DNA of 64,000 nucleotides from Acanthamoeba sp. SK_2022b. Its lineage: Eukaryota; Discosea; Longamoebia; Acanthamoebidae. The stretch's first letter is position 1, and each line of letters opens with the position of its first letter. A program made the position numbers and the translations under genes. This document shows positions 48,309-61,795 of this stretch, one piece after another. The stretch spans positions 62,001 to 126,000 of the forward strand of contig JANDJZ010000054.1 of the NCBI GenBank assembly GCA_027943245.1, given 5' to 3'. The notes under the pieces are model-generated. The model saw only the letters and a program-made list of their open reading frames with translations. It was not told the DNA's origin and ran no database searches.

Positions 48309-51300
48309 ATGGATTTAGAGTGGGAGCTCTTCAAGGCCCGTGCAGCGGAGAGCATGGTACTCGTACCCCCCCCCCACAGGGTAAACCTCTCTCTCAACTC
48401 AAAGTTCTTTGGTTTGTCTTGGCAGGCCAAGGTAAGCCAACAACATGATGGAGCTGTACTCGTACCGTCTGCCACAACACGTGGGGAAGGAGGGTTGGCG
48501 GTGACTGAGAGCACTGCGCAACTGGAGGTGCAACCGAAGCGGGCCCGCGCACCGTTGCTGGCCGCACTCAAGAACAGCCGCATATCCAGATCACTCGACG
48601 CCCTGCCAACAGAGGAAGTTCGTAATGCTGCAGCCAAGGCAAAGAACAGCCTCCTGTCTCCGCCGGAGGTCGGCCGCAGCATTCCCAGCCCTCCAGGCAC
48701 TCCCGAAACGCGTCGCTCAACTCGCAAGGTAAGTTCCCTTGCATCAACACCGTTGCTTGGGACACGACGGACAGTGTGCATGCACCCTCATATGGCCTCT
48801 TACTTTGCACTCGTCGGCGAAATGTGGAACATCGCAACCATCGCAACCATCAGGCGGCAAAAAAGGAGGCCAAGGGGAAGCAAGCACTCCCAGTCTCGCC
48901 GCGTTCTTCATACGACGTGTTCAAGCGATTCGCACGCAAGAAACACTCTGACTCTGCTTCACCACCCAAGTCGCTCGCCCTCCCACAACAAGACTACGTG
49001 CGCACCCAGAGCGAGTTCAAACCGGGCTCTCTGGACGAGGGCGAGCACCGAAACACCTCGTGGTGGGGGCGCACTGACAAACGAAAGGACGGCGGATCCC
49101 CGGACCAGCCCGGCACTCAATTCGTCATCCCGCCTGAAGTGATGAAGGCCACGCTCGCCAGGGTACCTGCCGACGTCTACTTTAGACCTCTGGCCGAGTG
49201 CGTACCTACGCCCACCAGCGATGACGCCGGCACACCAGTCATCCCTCCGTGCTACATGGAGGGACCCGACGATAGCGAGTCCGAGATGACCCTGCACCAT
49301 CCTGGAGGATGCAGCGGCTACAGTAGCCAAGACAGCGACGCCAGCAGCGGCTCCAGCGAAGGCGAGCTGCCGCTGATTAGGGATGGCGCCGTTCGGGCGT
49401 GTGGACAGTCCGTGTCCACCTACCCACGCGTGCTCATCATGCCCGGCACCCGACTTGGTTCGTTTACAAGGATCAGGGCCACTAACTACAGCGGTATTTG
49501 TCGAGCGTCGGACAAACGCTCATATATATCTTATCTATCAATACAGGTGATCCGGTTTGCGACTGCTTCGCCTTACGGCTCTACCAGAACGGAGCGATCT
49601 TCTGCCTGTGTGACGGATGTGGTTGGGGCCAAGCAGCGGTCACTGCGGCTCGTTCGGTGCGGTCCGTGTTCATGCAGAGCCTGCACCAGCACTCCACCAT
49701 CGTAAATCAGTCATCGCGGTTAGAGCTGATCCCATCTAGCAGCCAGCAAGTAAGTACCTCTCCTTCGACAGGTTGGAACCTCACCTCAAATTGAGGGGAA
49801 GGGGGCAGATCAGTCGTCTAACCCAAGGGGTGGTGCCCTTCCACATCTATAGGTACCGGAAGAGCGTGGCGATGCCCTGCTTCAGGACGGAGTGCGGTCA
49901 CGATCGCGCAGCGACAACTATCCGACGAAAAAGAAGGGAAAGGTGTCCCGGGTCATGGGAATGATGGGCGTGGGCACCACCAACAACAATGGCGAAGAAA
50001 GCAAGCGGTCGATACGACAAGCCGCCGAGTGTCTTCTTCAGCTCGTAGCCAAGGCACACAACAACATTCTCGCCGGAAAGTACGCCCACGCACTTTTTTC
50101 CCAGTTAGCCCGCGCCCTTCTTGCACCATCATGAGGTCACTGCAACCGCAGCGAGCAAGCGTTCCAGACCCACCAAGCTATTGACTGTTTACAGGGAGAT
50201 ATGGGAGTGCGGCACGACAACACTGTGTGCTGGTATGGTTGTTGATCTGGACACAAACGCTTCCCCTGCGGTACGCTTCGATTCACTTGGCACCATGTCC
50301 ACGTTCTATTGGAAATGGTTAGCCAGCCGCGGCGCTATGTTGACCTCAAGTGTCTCTCAGGCCGGCGATGATCAAGCCGCGGCAGGCAAAAAGTCTGCTT
50401 TCCTGTCCACCACCGACAAGAAGTCTGGGACTCGGCACTCCGCCGCATCCCGGCGCAGCTCCGACGCCGAGAGCAGAAAGGGCGCCAAGAAGAAAGGTCT
50501 GCTGGTCGTCTCGATTGGCGACTGCAAGGTGTACCTGTATTCCCACATCCACGGCACGATCAAGGACATCACCCAGGGCAACAGGTTGGTGTGGTGGTTG
50601 TGATGTCATTGCTGCGCGTATGCTCCGCACAGCCTTTCTGTTCTCGCCCTCATTAGCGCTGCGACTATCGTACCGCAGGCAAAATGCGACGTCGGTCAAC
50701 GACTGTGGCGGGCGACTGGGGCCGGCATCGGGCATGGAGTCGACGGATCCTGATCTGAGAAATCTTGATCTATATTTCTCCGAGTGCGACGAAGGTGATT
50801 GCGTGTGGGCGGTCAGCGACGGTGTCCACGATAACTTTGATCCCCAGATGATGGGCCTTCTGCCTCACGACATTGAGGAACAGGTTCAGGCGATCCCTCT
50901 TTTCTGTTTGCACTCTTAACTGTACCAAGGCTAACTCGTGCGTGCGCGCACTGTCCCTCCTCCCCCCCCTCTCACGCTTCACTCCTGATCGCTTGTGATA
51001 TAGAAAACGCCATCTGTTGAATGGGACGCACTCCCACCAGACAGCGTCGCGCGCCTAAAGAATGACTTTGCCGTTCGGGCGCTGGAGCGATTCCTGCTGC
51101 CCGGTTCTCCGACACAATCACCCCGACCATCACCTTCTCTTTCATCGCCACGACCACGCAGCGCTGGCAACCAATGCAACGTGCTGCGACCTTCCCCCGC
51201 TACCATGGCTCAGATATCGAAGCCCACCTCTACGCAGATCTTCTTCGACTCCATGAGCCGGGGAGCGCAGCGCTTGAGCGCTTCCAATCGAGAAGGCGCC

Positions 51301-51675
51301 CCCATGGTGATCCTGAGCGATCATGACCGTTGTGACGATCAGCACACCGCGGCGCCAGCAGGGTCCGTCGGGCCGGAGGCGACTAACTGTCTTGTCGCAC
51401 CCAACGACGGTCCCCAGGAACCAGCGCCACTACCCTCATTCTCGCGCCTCGCTCTGGCCGGTACCGCAAAGCGCAGTGATGCCGAGCAGCGAGGCCGGAG
51501 GACGGGCGTGCTGAGTCCGGCCGAGGTGACACGCAAGCTGATAGATCTATGTGTAGAGCAAACGCTCCACACGCGCAGCTTCATGGAGCAGAACCCGGAC
51601 AAGCGCCAACCATGCGACTACCGCGCCTTCCCCGGCAAGCTCGACCACACCACATGCCTTGCCTTCCGAGCTTGA
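48309..51675 (+). CDS. PPM (PP2C)-type phosphatase-like protein with altered catalytic motifs
   Basis: The ATG at 48309 begins MDLEWELFKARAAESMVLVP. A long Ser/Pro/Arg-rich, probably disordered N-terminal part (to about 49450) precedes a PPM-like fold: GDPVCDCFALRLYQNGAIFC, CDGCGWGQAA, ECGTTTLCAGMVVDLDTNAS, LLVVSIGDCKVYLYSH, DCGGRLGPAS, DCVWAVSDGVHDNFDP and the final GKLDHTTCLAF just before TGA at 51673-51675. These align by position with PP2C motifs (DGHGG, GDSR, SDGLWD, DNxT). The His of DGHGG is replaced and the last Asp-Asn pair reads Asp-His. Similar PPM-like domain proteins occur in social amoebae. Activity is uncertain; it may be a weak phosphatase or a pseudoenzyme. The gap to GEP4 is about 130 bases. 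Confidence 0.78.
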
Positions 51676-51808
51676 GGCTCTGGCGGCTTGGAAGGCACGG
51701 TTGGCGCCAACGGTGATTGTACACACACAAATGGAGCAGCGAGGAGGAAAACCGTTTTAATTTCTGGTTTATTTTGTTACAAAGAGAGAAAAGAAAGGAG
51801 TCGACGTC

Positions 51809-52665
51809 ATGGTGCAGAGCTGGAACTGGCCGGGGGTGTACTGGGCGTTGCGGAGCGTGGTAATGCAACGCGGGTTGGTGGTGCCTCATTTCCGTGTGCC
51901 CGACATACGTTCAATCAACTGGGCGGCGCTCAAGGCCCGCGGCTGCCGTGGCGTGGTCTTCGACAAGGACAACACACTGACCGCCCCTTATGCCCCCAGC
52001 GTCTTCCCACCTTTGATGGTGCACAGTCCTCCCCTTCGCCAACGTTTCCAGAAAACCTGAAGCAGACCCCTTTGTCGGCCAGGACGCGCTGCGGCAGTGC
52101 GTGGAGGTGTTCGGCCGTGACGGCCTGGTGGTGTTTTCCAACTCGGCCGGGTCGGGCGACGACGCGGGCTACGAGGAGGCGCACAGGATCGAACGCACGC
52201 TGGGTCTGCCGGTCCTCCGCCACGCACACAAGAAGCCGCTCGGGTTCGATAGCGTCATGCACCACTTCGCCTCCCTTCCGCCGCCGTCCTGTGGTGACTC
52301 GGTGGCAGTGACGGGGCCCTCGCAACTGGCCATGGTGGGCGATCGCTACTTCACAGACATCCTCTTCGGCAACCTCCACGGAATGCTCACTGTCCACACC
52401 TCGCTGCTTACCTCCACTGGCGATCCGTCCGTCGTGAAAGCGGTACGTGGTGCTACTCCTCTTCATCTACCCAGTCCTCCTCTTCTCTCCTCACAAAGCA
52501 CGCCCCCCCCCCTCGCTGCTTGCTGTGTTTCGAAAACTGCCACAGATCAGAAGCCGGGAGGAAAACTACGTGCTGTGCCTGATGAAGAAAGGCGTGCGAC
52601 CGCCTGCTCACCCGCTCTATGACGAATCCATTGTCCACAGCTCCCCCGTTGTGCCTCCGAAATAG
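51809..52665 (+). CDS. gep4: HAD phosphatase GEP4-like phosphatidylglycerophosphatase (mitochondrial)
   Basis: The ATG at 51809 gives MVQSWNWPGVYWALRSVVMQ, followed by LVVPHFRVPDIRSINWAALK. HAD motifs: GVVFDKDNTLTAPY (motif I, nucleophile Asp), GLVVFSNSAGSGDDAGYEEA (motif II Ser), LPVLRHAHKKPLG (motif III Lys) and AMVGDRYFTDILFGN (motif IV). Length and motif spacing match yeast GEP4, which dephosphorylates phosphatidylglycerolphosphate in the matrix-facing inner membrane to supply cardiolipin synthesis. The first intron (about 52028-52070) has two usable acceptors that keep the frame from a donor after GTGCACA. It ends SSPVVPPK before TAG at 52663-52665, tail-to-tail with the LYR gene only 39 bases away. 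Confidence 0.9.
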
Positions 52666-52704
52666 CACCATGCACCACGCCGCCAAGCTGCCTTTTAACT
52701 GCTC

Positions 52705-53164
52705 TCACTGCGTGGCTGGTGGCTCCTTCTCGCCAGTCATAAGCTCATGCTGCTTCTTGGCCACCTGAGGCATGAGCGGAGGGTGGGTGGGGAGCGTCAG
52801 ACTCCCTAGCACCTGAGCGGGCAGACACCCAAGCTTGCGGCGGGGTACCATTTCGTGTATCTGCATGACGCAGTCGCGTCCGGTGATGATCATGCGCGCC
52901 ACTGTCTCAGGGTCTTGCTCCCCCCGTGCGCCTTCAAACTCCTTACGAGCGCTCGTGCGAAGTACATCGCTCCTGCAGGGCACAACCCGCAGTGAGTGCA
53001 GGCACAAACTGAGGATACTCCTCAAAGCGGGGGCGGGGTCTTTACATGAGATGCCCCTGCTCGTTGCGGGTGGTATCAAACAGCCGGCATGCTCGCAACA
53101 CGTCTCGGTACAGCCGCAGGGCTTCAATGCGTGCTGCCTTGGCCCCCACACCTACCCTGCTCAT
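52705..53164 (-). CDS. LYR-motif (LYRM) protein
   Basis: Two exons. The ATG at 53162-53164 gives MSRVGVGAKAARIEALRLYR: the signature Leu-Tyr-Arg in a helix (ALRLYRDVLRACRLFD) with the conserved downstream Phe. A GTAAAG donor near 53046 joins GHLM to SDVLRTSARKEFEGARGEQD, then PETVARMIITGRDCVMQIHE. It ends EKEPPATQ before TGA at 52705-52707. LYRM proteins bind acyl carrier protein in mitochondria and help assemble Fe-S enzymes, respiratory complexes or mitoribosomes. I cannot say which client this one serves; the tail after MVPRRKLGCLPAQ is not recognisable. Confidence 0.8.
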
Positions 53165-53332
53165 CCTTCCTGTTCCTTCCGCGTCTTCTTGTGGACTTTC
53201 TCTATAATTTTCCTTTTTCCTTTCACCACCATTTTCTCCCTATTTTTGAGGCGGGACCACGAAACGATGGGAGGGAGGGGGGTATATTGGAGGAAGGAGA
53301 TGGGAGAGAAGACTGTACAACGCCATACACGT

Positions 53333-54307
53333 CTACGCCGTTACATTGTTATTGTGGAACGAGAATTGAACCTACCGAGCACACGCACATCCAAGTTAGC
53401 ACAGTAAGCCGGATGGCGTCGGCATGCACAACACAAACGTGGTCATCGTGGCACCGCCACGGGCGGGAGAGGCGAGGTACGCGTACCGTAAACGTGAGCG
53501 AGTCCCTGTCCCAGTTGGTGTAGAACTTGGACTCCTCGCCACCGCCACCACGATCGATCTCCCAGTTGGGGATCTTGAAGGCGATGGTTTCGTAGGGCTC
53601 GGCCGCGAAGAGGAGGTACTGGAAGTTGCGGTCGGGCGTCTCCACCTTCTGCTCAAAGGACGACATGAACCTGTGGCGCGGCTGGATGCCCTCGCCGATG
53701 TCGGGGTACTTGATCTCGAAGGTGAGGCTCTTTTGGCCGGACGTGGGGTCGATCTGCTTCGTGACCTTGTAGCCTGGTCGACCGATCTTGATCGTCCTGC
53801 GCGGTATCACCTTCTTCTTCTGGATGACCGGCTGTATGCCTGCAACGCCGAGTGGCCCGCCGTCGGCCATCTTGGCCTCACGAGCGGCACGCCGGCCCAG
53901 GTTATCCTGATGCCGCTTGCCCTGAGTGTGGGCCAGGTAGTTGCCCTCTGTCAGGTGGAGGGTCAAGCAGAGGCGGCACTCATACTGGCCCAGGTGATTC
54001 TTCATGAAGTAGGGGTCCTTGGCGAGATCGATGACTTCCATCGCCAGCCGCCTCTGCCGCTCCCTTCGATCGGCATTGGACTGAGAATCGGAAGCGATGC
54101 CTCCCGATCCCGTTTTGGCCTGATGCATCAAGCACATAAGAATACATAAAATTAACAAGCTTAATCAACCGCTGCAGCGCTAATGGCGCAAAATGAATGT
54201 AAATGTAAATTGCAATTAATGGGCAGGGAAGCAAAATAAGGGAAGAGAAGTAGTGTTGTGTATAAAGCCGTAAAGAGAGTACGTACTCCTCTTTCCATGG
54301 ATCCCAT
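53333..54307 (-). CDS. sf3a2: splicing factor 3A subunit 2 (SF3A2/Prp11)
   Basis: A tiny first exon (MGSMERG, ATG 54305-54307) is spliced to AKTGSGGIASDSQSNADRRE, matching the family's KTGSGG-Ser-rich N-terminus. The U1-type zinc finger follows: DPYFMKNHLGQYECRLCLTL and HLTEGNYLAHTQGKRHQDNL. The core has IKIGRPGYKVTKQIDPTSGQ, SLTFEIKYPDIGEGIQPRHR and FAAEPYETIAFKIPNWEIDR. A last intron (53372-53486, 115 nt) joins DSLTFT to VQFSFHNNNVTA and a TAG at 53333-53335, restoring the family's final beta strand. SF3A2 is part of the U2 snRNP and stabilises branch-site recognition. The Pro-rich C-terminal repeats of animal SF3A2 are absent. Confidence 0.95.
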
Positions 54308-54439
54308 CTTGTGGCTTGTGGCTGGCACAGTCTAAATCAACAAGGCTAACCAGCGCACTTTTTCTTGTGGCCTTTTCCCAGCTTCTTCCCCCTCGAGCCG
54401 AAATTTCCACGCACGCACACACCAGGGCGAAACAGAAAG
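54308..54439. promoter_or_regulatory. compact divergent promoter between SF3A2 and copine-FYVE genes
   Basis: Only 132 bases separate the two outward-facing start codons, so both core promoters must overlap here. No TATA box is evident. Confidence 0.5.
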
Positions 54440-57743
<3,304 letters not shown>

Positions 57744-57807
57744 CGGACGAGGCGAAAAGGCGTGTATGTACAGAGAGAAGAATGGAGAAGAATGGAAAGG
57801 CGGCTCG

Positions 57808-59034
57808 CTACTGATCCGGTCGTGCCGGTGTTGGGGAGGTGGCAGCGGAGGGGAGCGGGACAGAGGGGGCGGGGAAGTAAGCCGGAAAGGTGGCCAGGAA
57901 GGTGTCGTGCTGCGTCGGCGCGGGCTGGTAGAGGCAGGGTGAGGAGTAGCTGGCATGGTGGTAGTTGGACCCGAGCTCCTCGCCAGCGGCCGCCTGCTGG
58001 GGAAACCCGAAGATCGGGTAGAGCGGCCGCGAGTCTTCGATGGGGAGCGACAGCAGCGGCGCAGAAGGAAGGTCGGGCTGTTGGGGCACGTCTGCGCCTT
58101 CTTCGCAGCTCAGAAGCGCGGCCTCCTCGCGCTCGTAAGCGCCGTCGTCGAGCTGAGTGAGAGGGTCGCCGGCATCTTCAAGGCGCCGAGCGTCCCAAAC
58201 GTTGATGACGCAGATGATGGCGTGGGCCGCCACGGCGATGCAGCACGCATAGGCGACTCTGGTGACAACCAGCGAGTGGTGCAGCTGGGACACGCCGAAG
58301 AAGGCCATCGCCATTGCTGAGGAGAAGAACGGGTCGTCGGCCAACGACCCCCAGGTGTAGGCCAAGGCCGAGAGTGATAGCATGCCTGCCGCAGCCCAGC
58401 ACGAAGAGCCGAAGAAGGCAACGTGGGCCTCGTGGTAGAGCGCGGCGGTCGCTTGGCTGAGCGTGGCAAAGACCGCCCAGCCGAACCATAAACCGAAGGG
58501 CAGGCGGACCAGCAGCGGCGACGCGTTTAACACGAGACCGATGGCAAGCAGCTGGCCGCAGACGGTGAGCGACATGAGCGTGCTGAGAGAGAGGAAGCCG
58601 TAGGACCAGAGCACGCTGCTCAGGGCGTGGCTGACGCAGGCCAGCACCAACGGTTGTGAGAGCCGGATGACGTCTCGCTTGCGCTCGCGCGACATCCACG
58701 GCAGGAAGGGCCACAGGAGGAAGGCCATAAGGGAGAGGGTGATGCCACTCCACACGGGCGATTCCACCCACGGAGCCATGGTGAGCCGTGTAGCATAGTC
58801 AACGGTAGTGGCGTAGAGCGAGGGACCGGCCCACTCCTCGGCAAGCATCATGCTCGTGTAGGCGGAAGCGTTGAGAGCGCTCAGAAAAAAGAGCAGCCAC
58901 GCGCTGGTGTCCTCCCCCTCATCCACCCCGCCGTCCTCGCATTCGTCCACTTCAAGGGCGACATCGTCGCCGTCCAGGTGTTCGGCCACCTCCCTGTCCG
59001 TCCGCTGTTCTGGTTCATGTTCCATGGTCGTCAT
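57808..59034 (-). CDS. intronless multi-pass membrane protein of unknown function
   Basis: A single open frame of 408 codons begins at the ATG 59032-59034 (MTTMEHEPEQRTDREVAEHL) and ends PARPDQ before TAG at 57808-57810. The first about 42 residues are very acidic. Hydrophobic segments follow, for example SAWLLFFLSALNASAYTSMM, VWSGITLSLMAFLLWPFLPW, LSTLMSLTVCGQLLAIGLVL, LPFGLWFGWAVFATLSQATA, CWAAAGMLSLSALAYTWGSL and VAYACCIAVAAHAIICVINV, about seven membrane spans in all. The 'LPFGLWFGW' span recalls bacterial multi-span TspO-related proteins, but too weakly to name it. The cytosol-like tail is Pro/Tyr-rich. Its lack of introns is unusual among its neighbours. Confidence 0.75.
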   Translation of the reverse strand: MTTMEHEPEQRTDREVAEHLDGDDVALEVDECEDGGVDEGEDTSAWLLFFLSALNASAYTSMMLAEEWAGPSLYATTVDYATRLTMAPWVESPVWSGITLSLMAFLLWPFLPWMSRERKRDVIRLSQPLVLACVSHALSSVLWSYGFLSLSTLMSLTVCGQLLAIGLVLNASPLLVRLPFGLWFGWAVFATLSQATAALYHEAHVAFFGSSCWAAAGMLSLSALAYTWGSLADDPFFSSAMAMAFFGVSQLHHSLVVTRVAYACCIAVAAHAIICVINVWDARRLEDAGDPLTQLDDGAYEREEAALLSCEEGADVPQQPDLPSAPLLSLPIEDSRPLYPIFGFPQQAAAGEELGSNYHHASYSSPCLYQPAPTQHDTFLATFPAYFPAPSVPLPSAATSPTPARPDQ

Positions 59035-59484
59035 TGGGGTTGTGTGCTCTTCCGCACACGCTTGAAAGTGGGAGAAGAGACCCCGGCTGGTCCGGTTTTG
59101 TGGAAGAGGGGAGGGCCGACCATGACCAACCCGCGGACTACCGCTGCATTGGGCGGGGATAAAGCAGCAGAAAATTCGCCCGACTGGCGTTCTGCGCCCG
59201 GACCCAATTGGGCCGCTGGCTAGTCGCCTCTGCCCATTGGTTACAATTGAGGTCGTAGAAACTTGGCGATTATTGCACAACCAATATGGGGCTCGCTCCT
59301 TCCATTGGCCCACAGAGTGTGTGGATCAGGCAGGCAGGCAGGCAGGCAAAAGGTCGCTGGTGATGGCGAGTCTCCCCGTGTTTTTATTCTGGCCTGGCGG
59401 ATGTCATGGCTTTGATCAGTGTCTTCGCTCGATTGCGTCGCGTTGTGGCCTACAGCGACAAGTCACACGACGCACGACGCACGG
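59035..59484. other. intergenic region upstream of the membrane protein gene
   Basis: It contains several CCAAT/ATTGG pentamers (for example near 59236, 59281 and 59303) and a short GGCA repeat (59332-59347). No gene was recognised beyond the 3' end of the WKF-domain gene at its right edge. Confidence 0.4.
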
Positions 59485-60596
59485 TTAGCTGGTGGGCACA
59501 AACAGATGCCGATGTGCGGAGGGCGCGCTGTGCGAGCCACAAGGTCAAGAGGCCGCGCTTGACCAGGTGTGAAGGGAAGGAGCTCACCCTCTTTGCCTCG
59601 GCTTCATCTTCCGTGATGCGCACACCCTCGGCCACGATTCGCTTGGCGCTGTCCAATGTTTTCTGTAGCAGCGAACGGAAGCCACACCGTCAGCGCAACT
59701 GTCCGTGTGAGGGTGGACGACGATTGGGAACAGGTGCTCACCTGGCGCGCACTGCCTTGCACCGCGAGGATGTAGCGGACGAACATGCCCCAGTATTCCC
59801 TCGACACCTGCAACGGAGCAGGTGCAGCGGCACCACTGTTTGCTCCCTTTCAAAGGAAAGAAAACTCCACGTTGCGGGACAAGTACGCACCTTGTCTTCG
59901 TCGAAAGCAATCTTGATTAAATGACTTTGAAGGAGCTTGCGGAACTTCCATTGTGATCGATCGGTGTCCCACAGTTTCAGATATGCCAGACTCGTCTGAT
60001 CTTTGTCCTCTTTCGGTTTCACGCCACCGTCCTAATGGCCAAGAGTTAAATGCGTTTAACATAAAATTAAATCTGGCCAAAAAGACAACTACATTGATTG
60101 AGAAAAGTACCGCTTCTCCCTCTGTGGCATTGGTTGGCTGCTTCTTTTGCTTCTTCTTCTTCCTCTTCTTCTTCTTCTTTTTCTGCGCAGATTTACCTTC
60201 ATCAGCCCCCGATTTGACGACGGTGGCGACGGCTGGAGTGGCCTTTTCCTTCTTCTCCTTTTTGTTCGCATCAGTGCTGGCAGATGTCGCTGGCGCTGGC
60301 GCGGTGCTGGCAGCCAATGCCTTGGCCTGATTTCGCTCTCGCTGAATGTCCGCCCATTTCCGCTTCTTGTTGGGATTGGCCGCCGTGGTTGTATTTGAGG
60401 GCCCCTCCTTCGTCACCTCCGCCTGTGGCTTGGCCTTTTCGTTCTTCTTCTTCTTCTGCTCCATCATGGACCAATTTCCGCTGAATTGAGAATCAATTCG
60501 AGATGAGCCAGATAAATCCTCGAAAATGTCTGAAATATCTCGCATTTTCTGTCGAACAGGCGACAGGCACAAGGACATAGTAATTTTCGACGACAT
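59485..60596 (-). CDS. WKF-domain nucleolar protein (C7orf50-like)
   Basis: The first ATG is at 60594-60596 (MSSKITMSLCLSPVRQKMRD); a start at the later Met-Met-Glu-Gln (near 60465) is also possible. A Lys-rich region with a nuclear/nucleolar localisation-like run (KKKKKKRKKKKQKK) leads to the WKF domain: LAYLKLWDTDRSQWKFRKLL, then IKIAFDEDKV, SREYWGMFVRYILAVQGSAR and KTLDSAKRIV. This matches human C7orf50 and relatives, nucleolar proteins linked to rRNA processing. The 3' end is uncertain: splicing after EAEAKR gives a short tail ending FVPTS at 59485, while reading through gives a longer tail to 59450. Confidence 0.78.
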
Positions 60597-60829
60597 TGGA
60601 GTTTAGGAGAACCAGGTGTCAAGCTGAGATAGATGGCGGCTGCGGTTGCCGTGCGAACGGGAGCAAAAACGGAGCCTCTGTCCAGAAGACCGCACTCAAG
60701 AACGGAGGTGGCCATTCCATCAACTAAATCACTTGCCTCGACAAGCTCTCCACCTCACCTCCACTTTGACCCAGCCCGAACGCGTTTGCCGCAGACCTTG
60801 GCGCACCAACAAGCAGGCAAGCGAGTGAC

Positions 60830-61300
60830 ATGGACGTAGACATTGAACGAGGAGGACACCCGACCAACAACACCGCCGGCAGGCGCGAGACTGCAATGGC
60901 TGCCGCTTCGGCTATGAACAAGAGGGCTAACGGCGCACGCAGAGCGAGCATCTCGGTGGACCGCACTCACTCGACTTCCGCCCCAGCCTCCGCTTGCTGC
61001 GCAGCAGCAGCCCTGCGACGGCGAAGAATGAGCCACGCGGCGCCCATGATGATGGAGGTGATTGCCCTGGAGCGACTCAAGCGGCAGCGGCGAGGGTCGG
61101 TGGTCTTCCTCCAGTGGGACTGGGAAGAACACAAGAGCAATGACCGCCTGTGCGCGCTCCTCGCCTCACAACTATCCCTCTGCAAGCACGCCCCCCCTGC
61201 TCCCTCTGCCGAGCCGACCAACCCCTTCACTCGCCACCATCACCACGGTGTGGAGGAGGCTGTGATGGAGGACTCCCCCACGACCCAGCCCAGCGCGTGA
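60830..61300 (+). CDS. small hypothetical protein
   Basis: An uninterrupted 156-codon frame (MDVDIERGGHPTNNTAGRRE to TTQPSA, TGA at 61298-61300) lies between the WKF gene and the RNA polymerase gene. It is rich in Ala, Arg and Ser. A central helix (MMMEVIALERLKRQRRGS) is followed by VVFLQWDWEEHKSNDRLCAL. I do not recognise a family. It could be coding or chance in GC-rich DNA; no intron or conserved domain supports it. Confidence 0.35.
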   Translation: MDVDIERGGHPTNNTAGRRETAMAAASAMNKRANGARRASISVDRTHSTSAPASACCAAAALRRRRMSHAAPMMMEVIALERLKRQRRGSVVFLQWDWEEHKSNDRLCALLASQLSLCKHAPPAPSAEPTNPFTRHHHHGVEEAVMEDSPTTQPSA

Positions 61301-61795
61301 CCATCGTCAGCAAATCCCGACTACACCACACCCACCACCTCTCGGCCCACTCGCCATGGCGATGCCAGGCATTGTGACGAGAGCTGAAGGCTACGGTCGT
61401 GCCGTGCGACCACGGCAGCCAGCGAGCGGAAGACCGAAGGAGTTCCTCCCGGGGAGCGCCGCAGACAAGCTGCAGTCAAATGGCAACAATTAGTTGATTT
61501 CTTTGTTAATATCCATTTATCCTTGTACATACGGTAAAAAAAAGCAAAAGCAAAAACTGTTCATGTTCATCGCCTAGTCGGTCGTTTAGTGATTAGAGAA
61601 AGAAGCCAAGTTAGAGGCATTAGAGGCCTTTAATTTATAAAATGATATTATATAAATAAAATAAAATAAAATAAAATAAAATAATACAATGAAATAAAAA
61701 GGCTCCCGCGTCACGAACTACGGCTGGTGGTGCATGCATTTTGGACACGTCATCTACTATGCTATGACCACGTTCGAGCACAAGCCACCCGACCA
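61301..61795. other. AT-rich intergenic region with AAAAT repeat
   Basis: It is downstream of both neighbours if the small hypothetical gene is real. It contains an (AAAAT)n run at about 61655-61683 within a broader AT-rich stretch (61490-61700). No gene was recognised. Confidence 0.5.
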
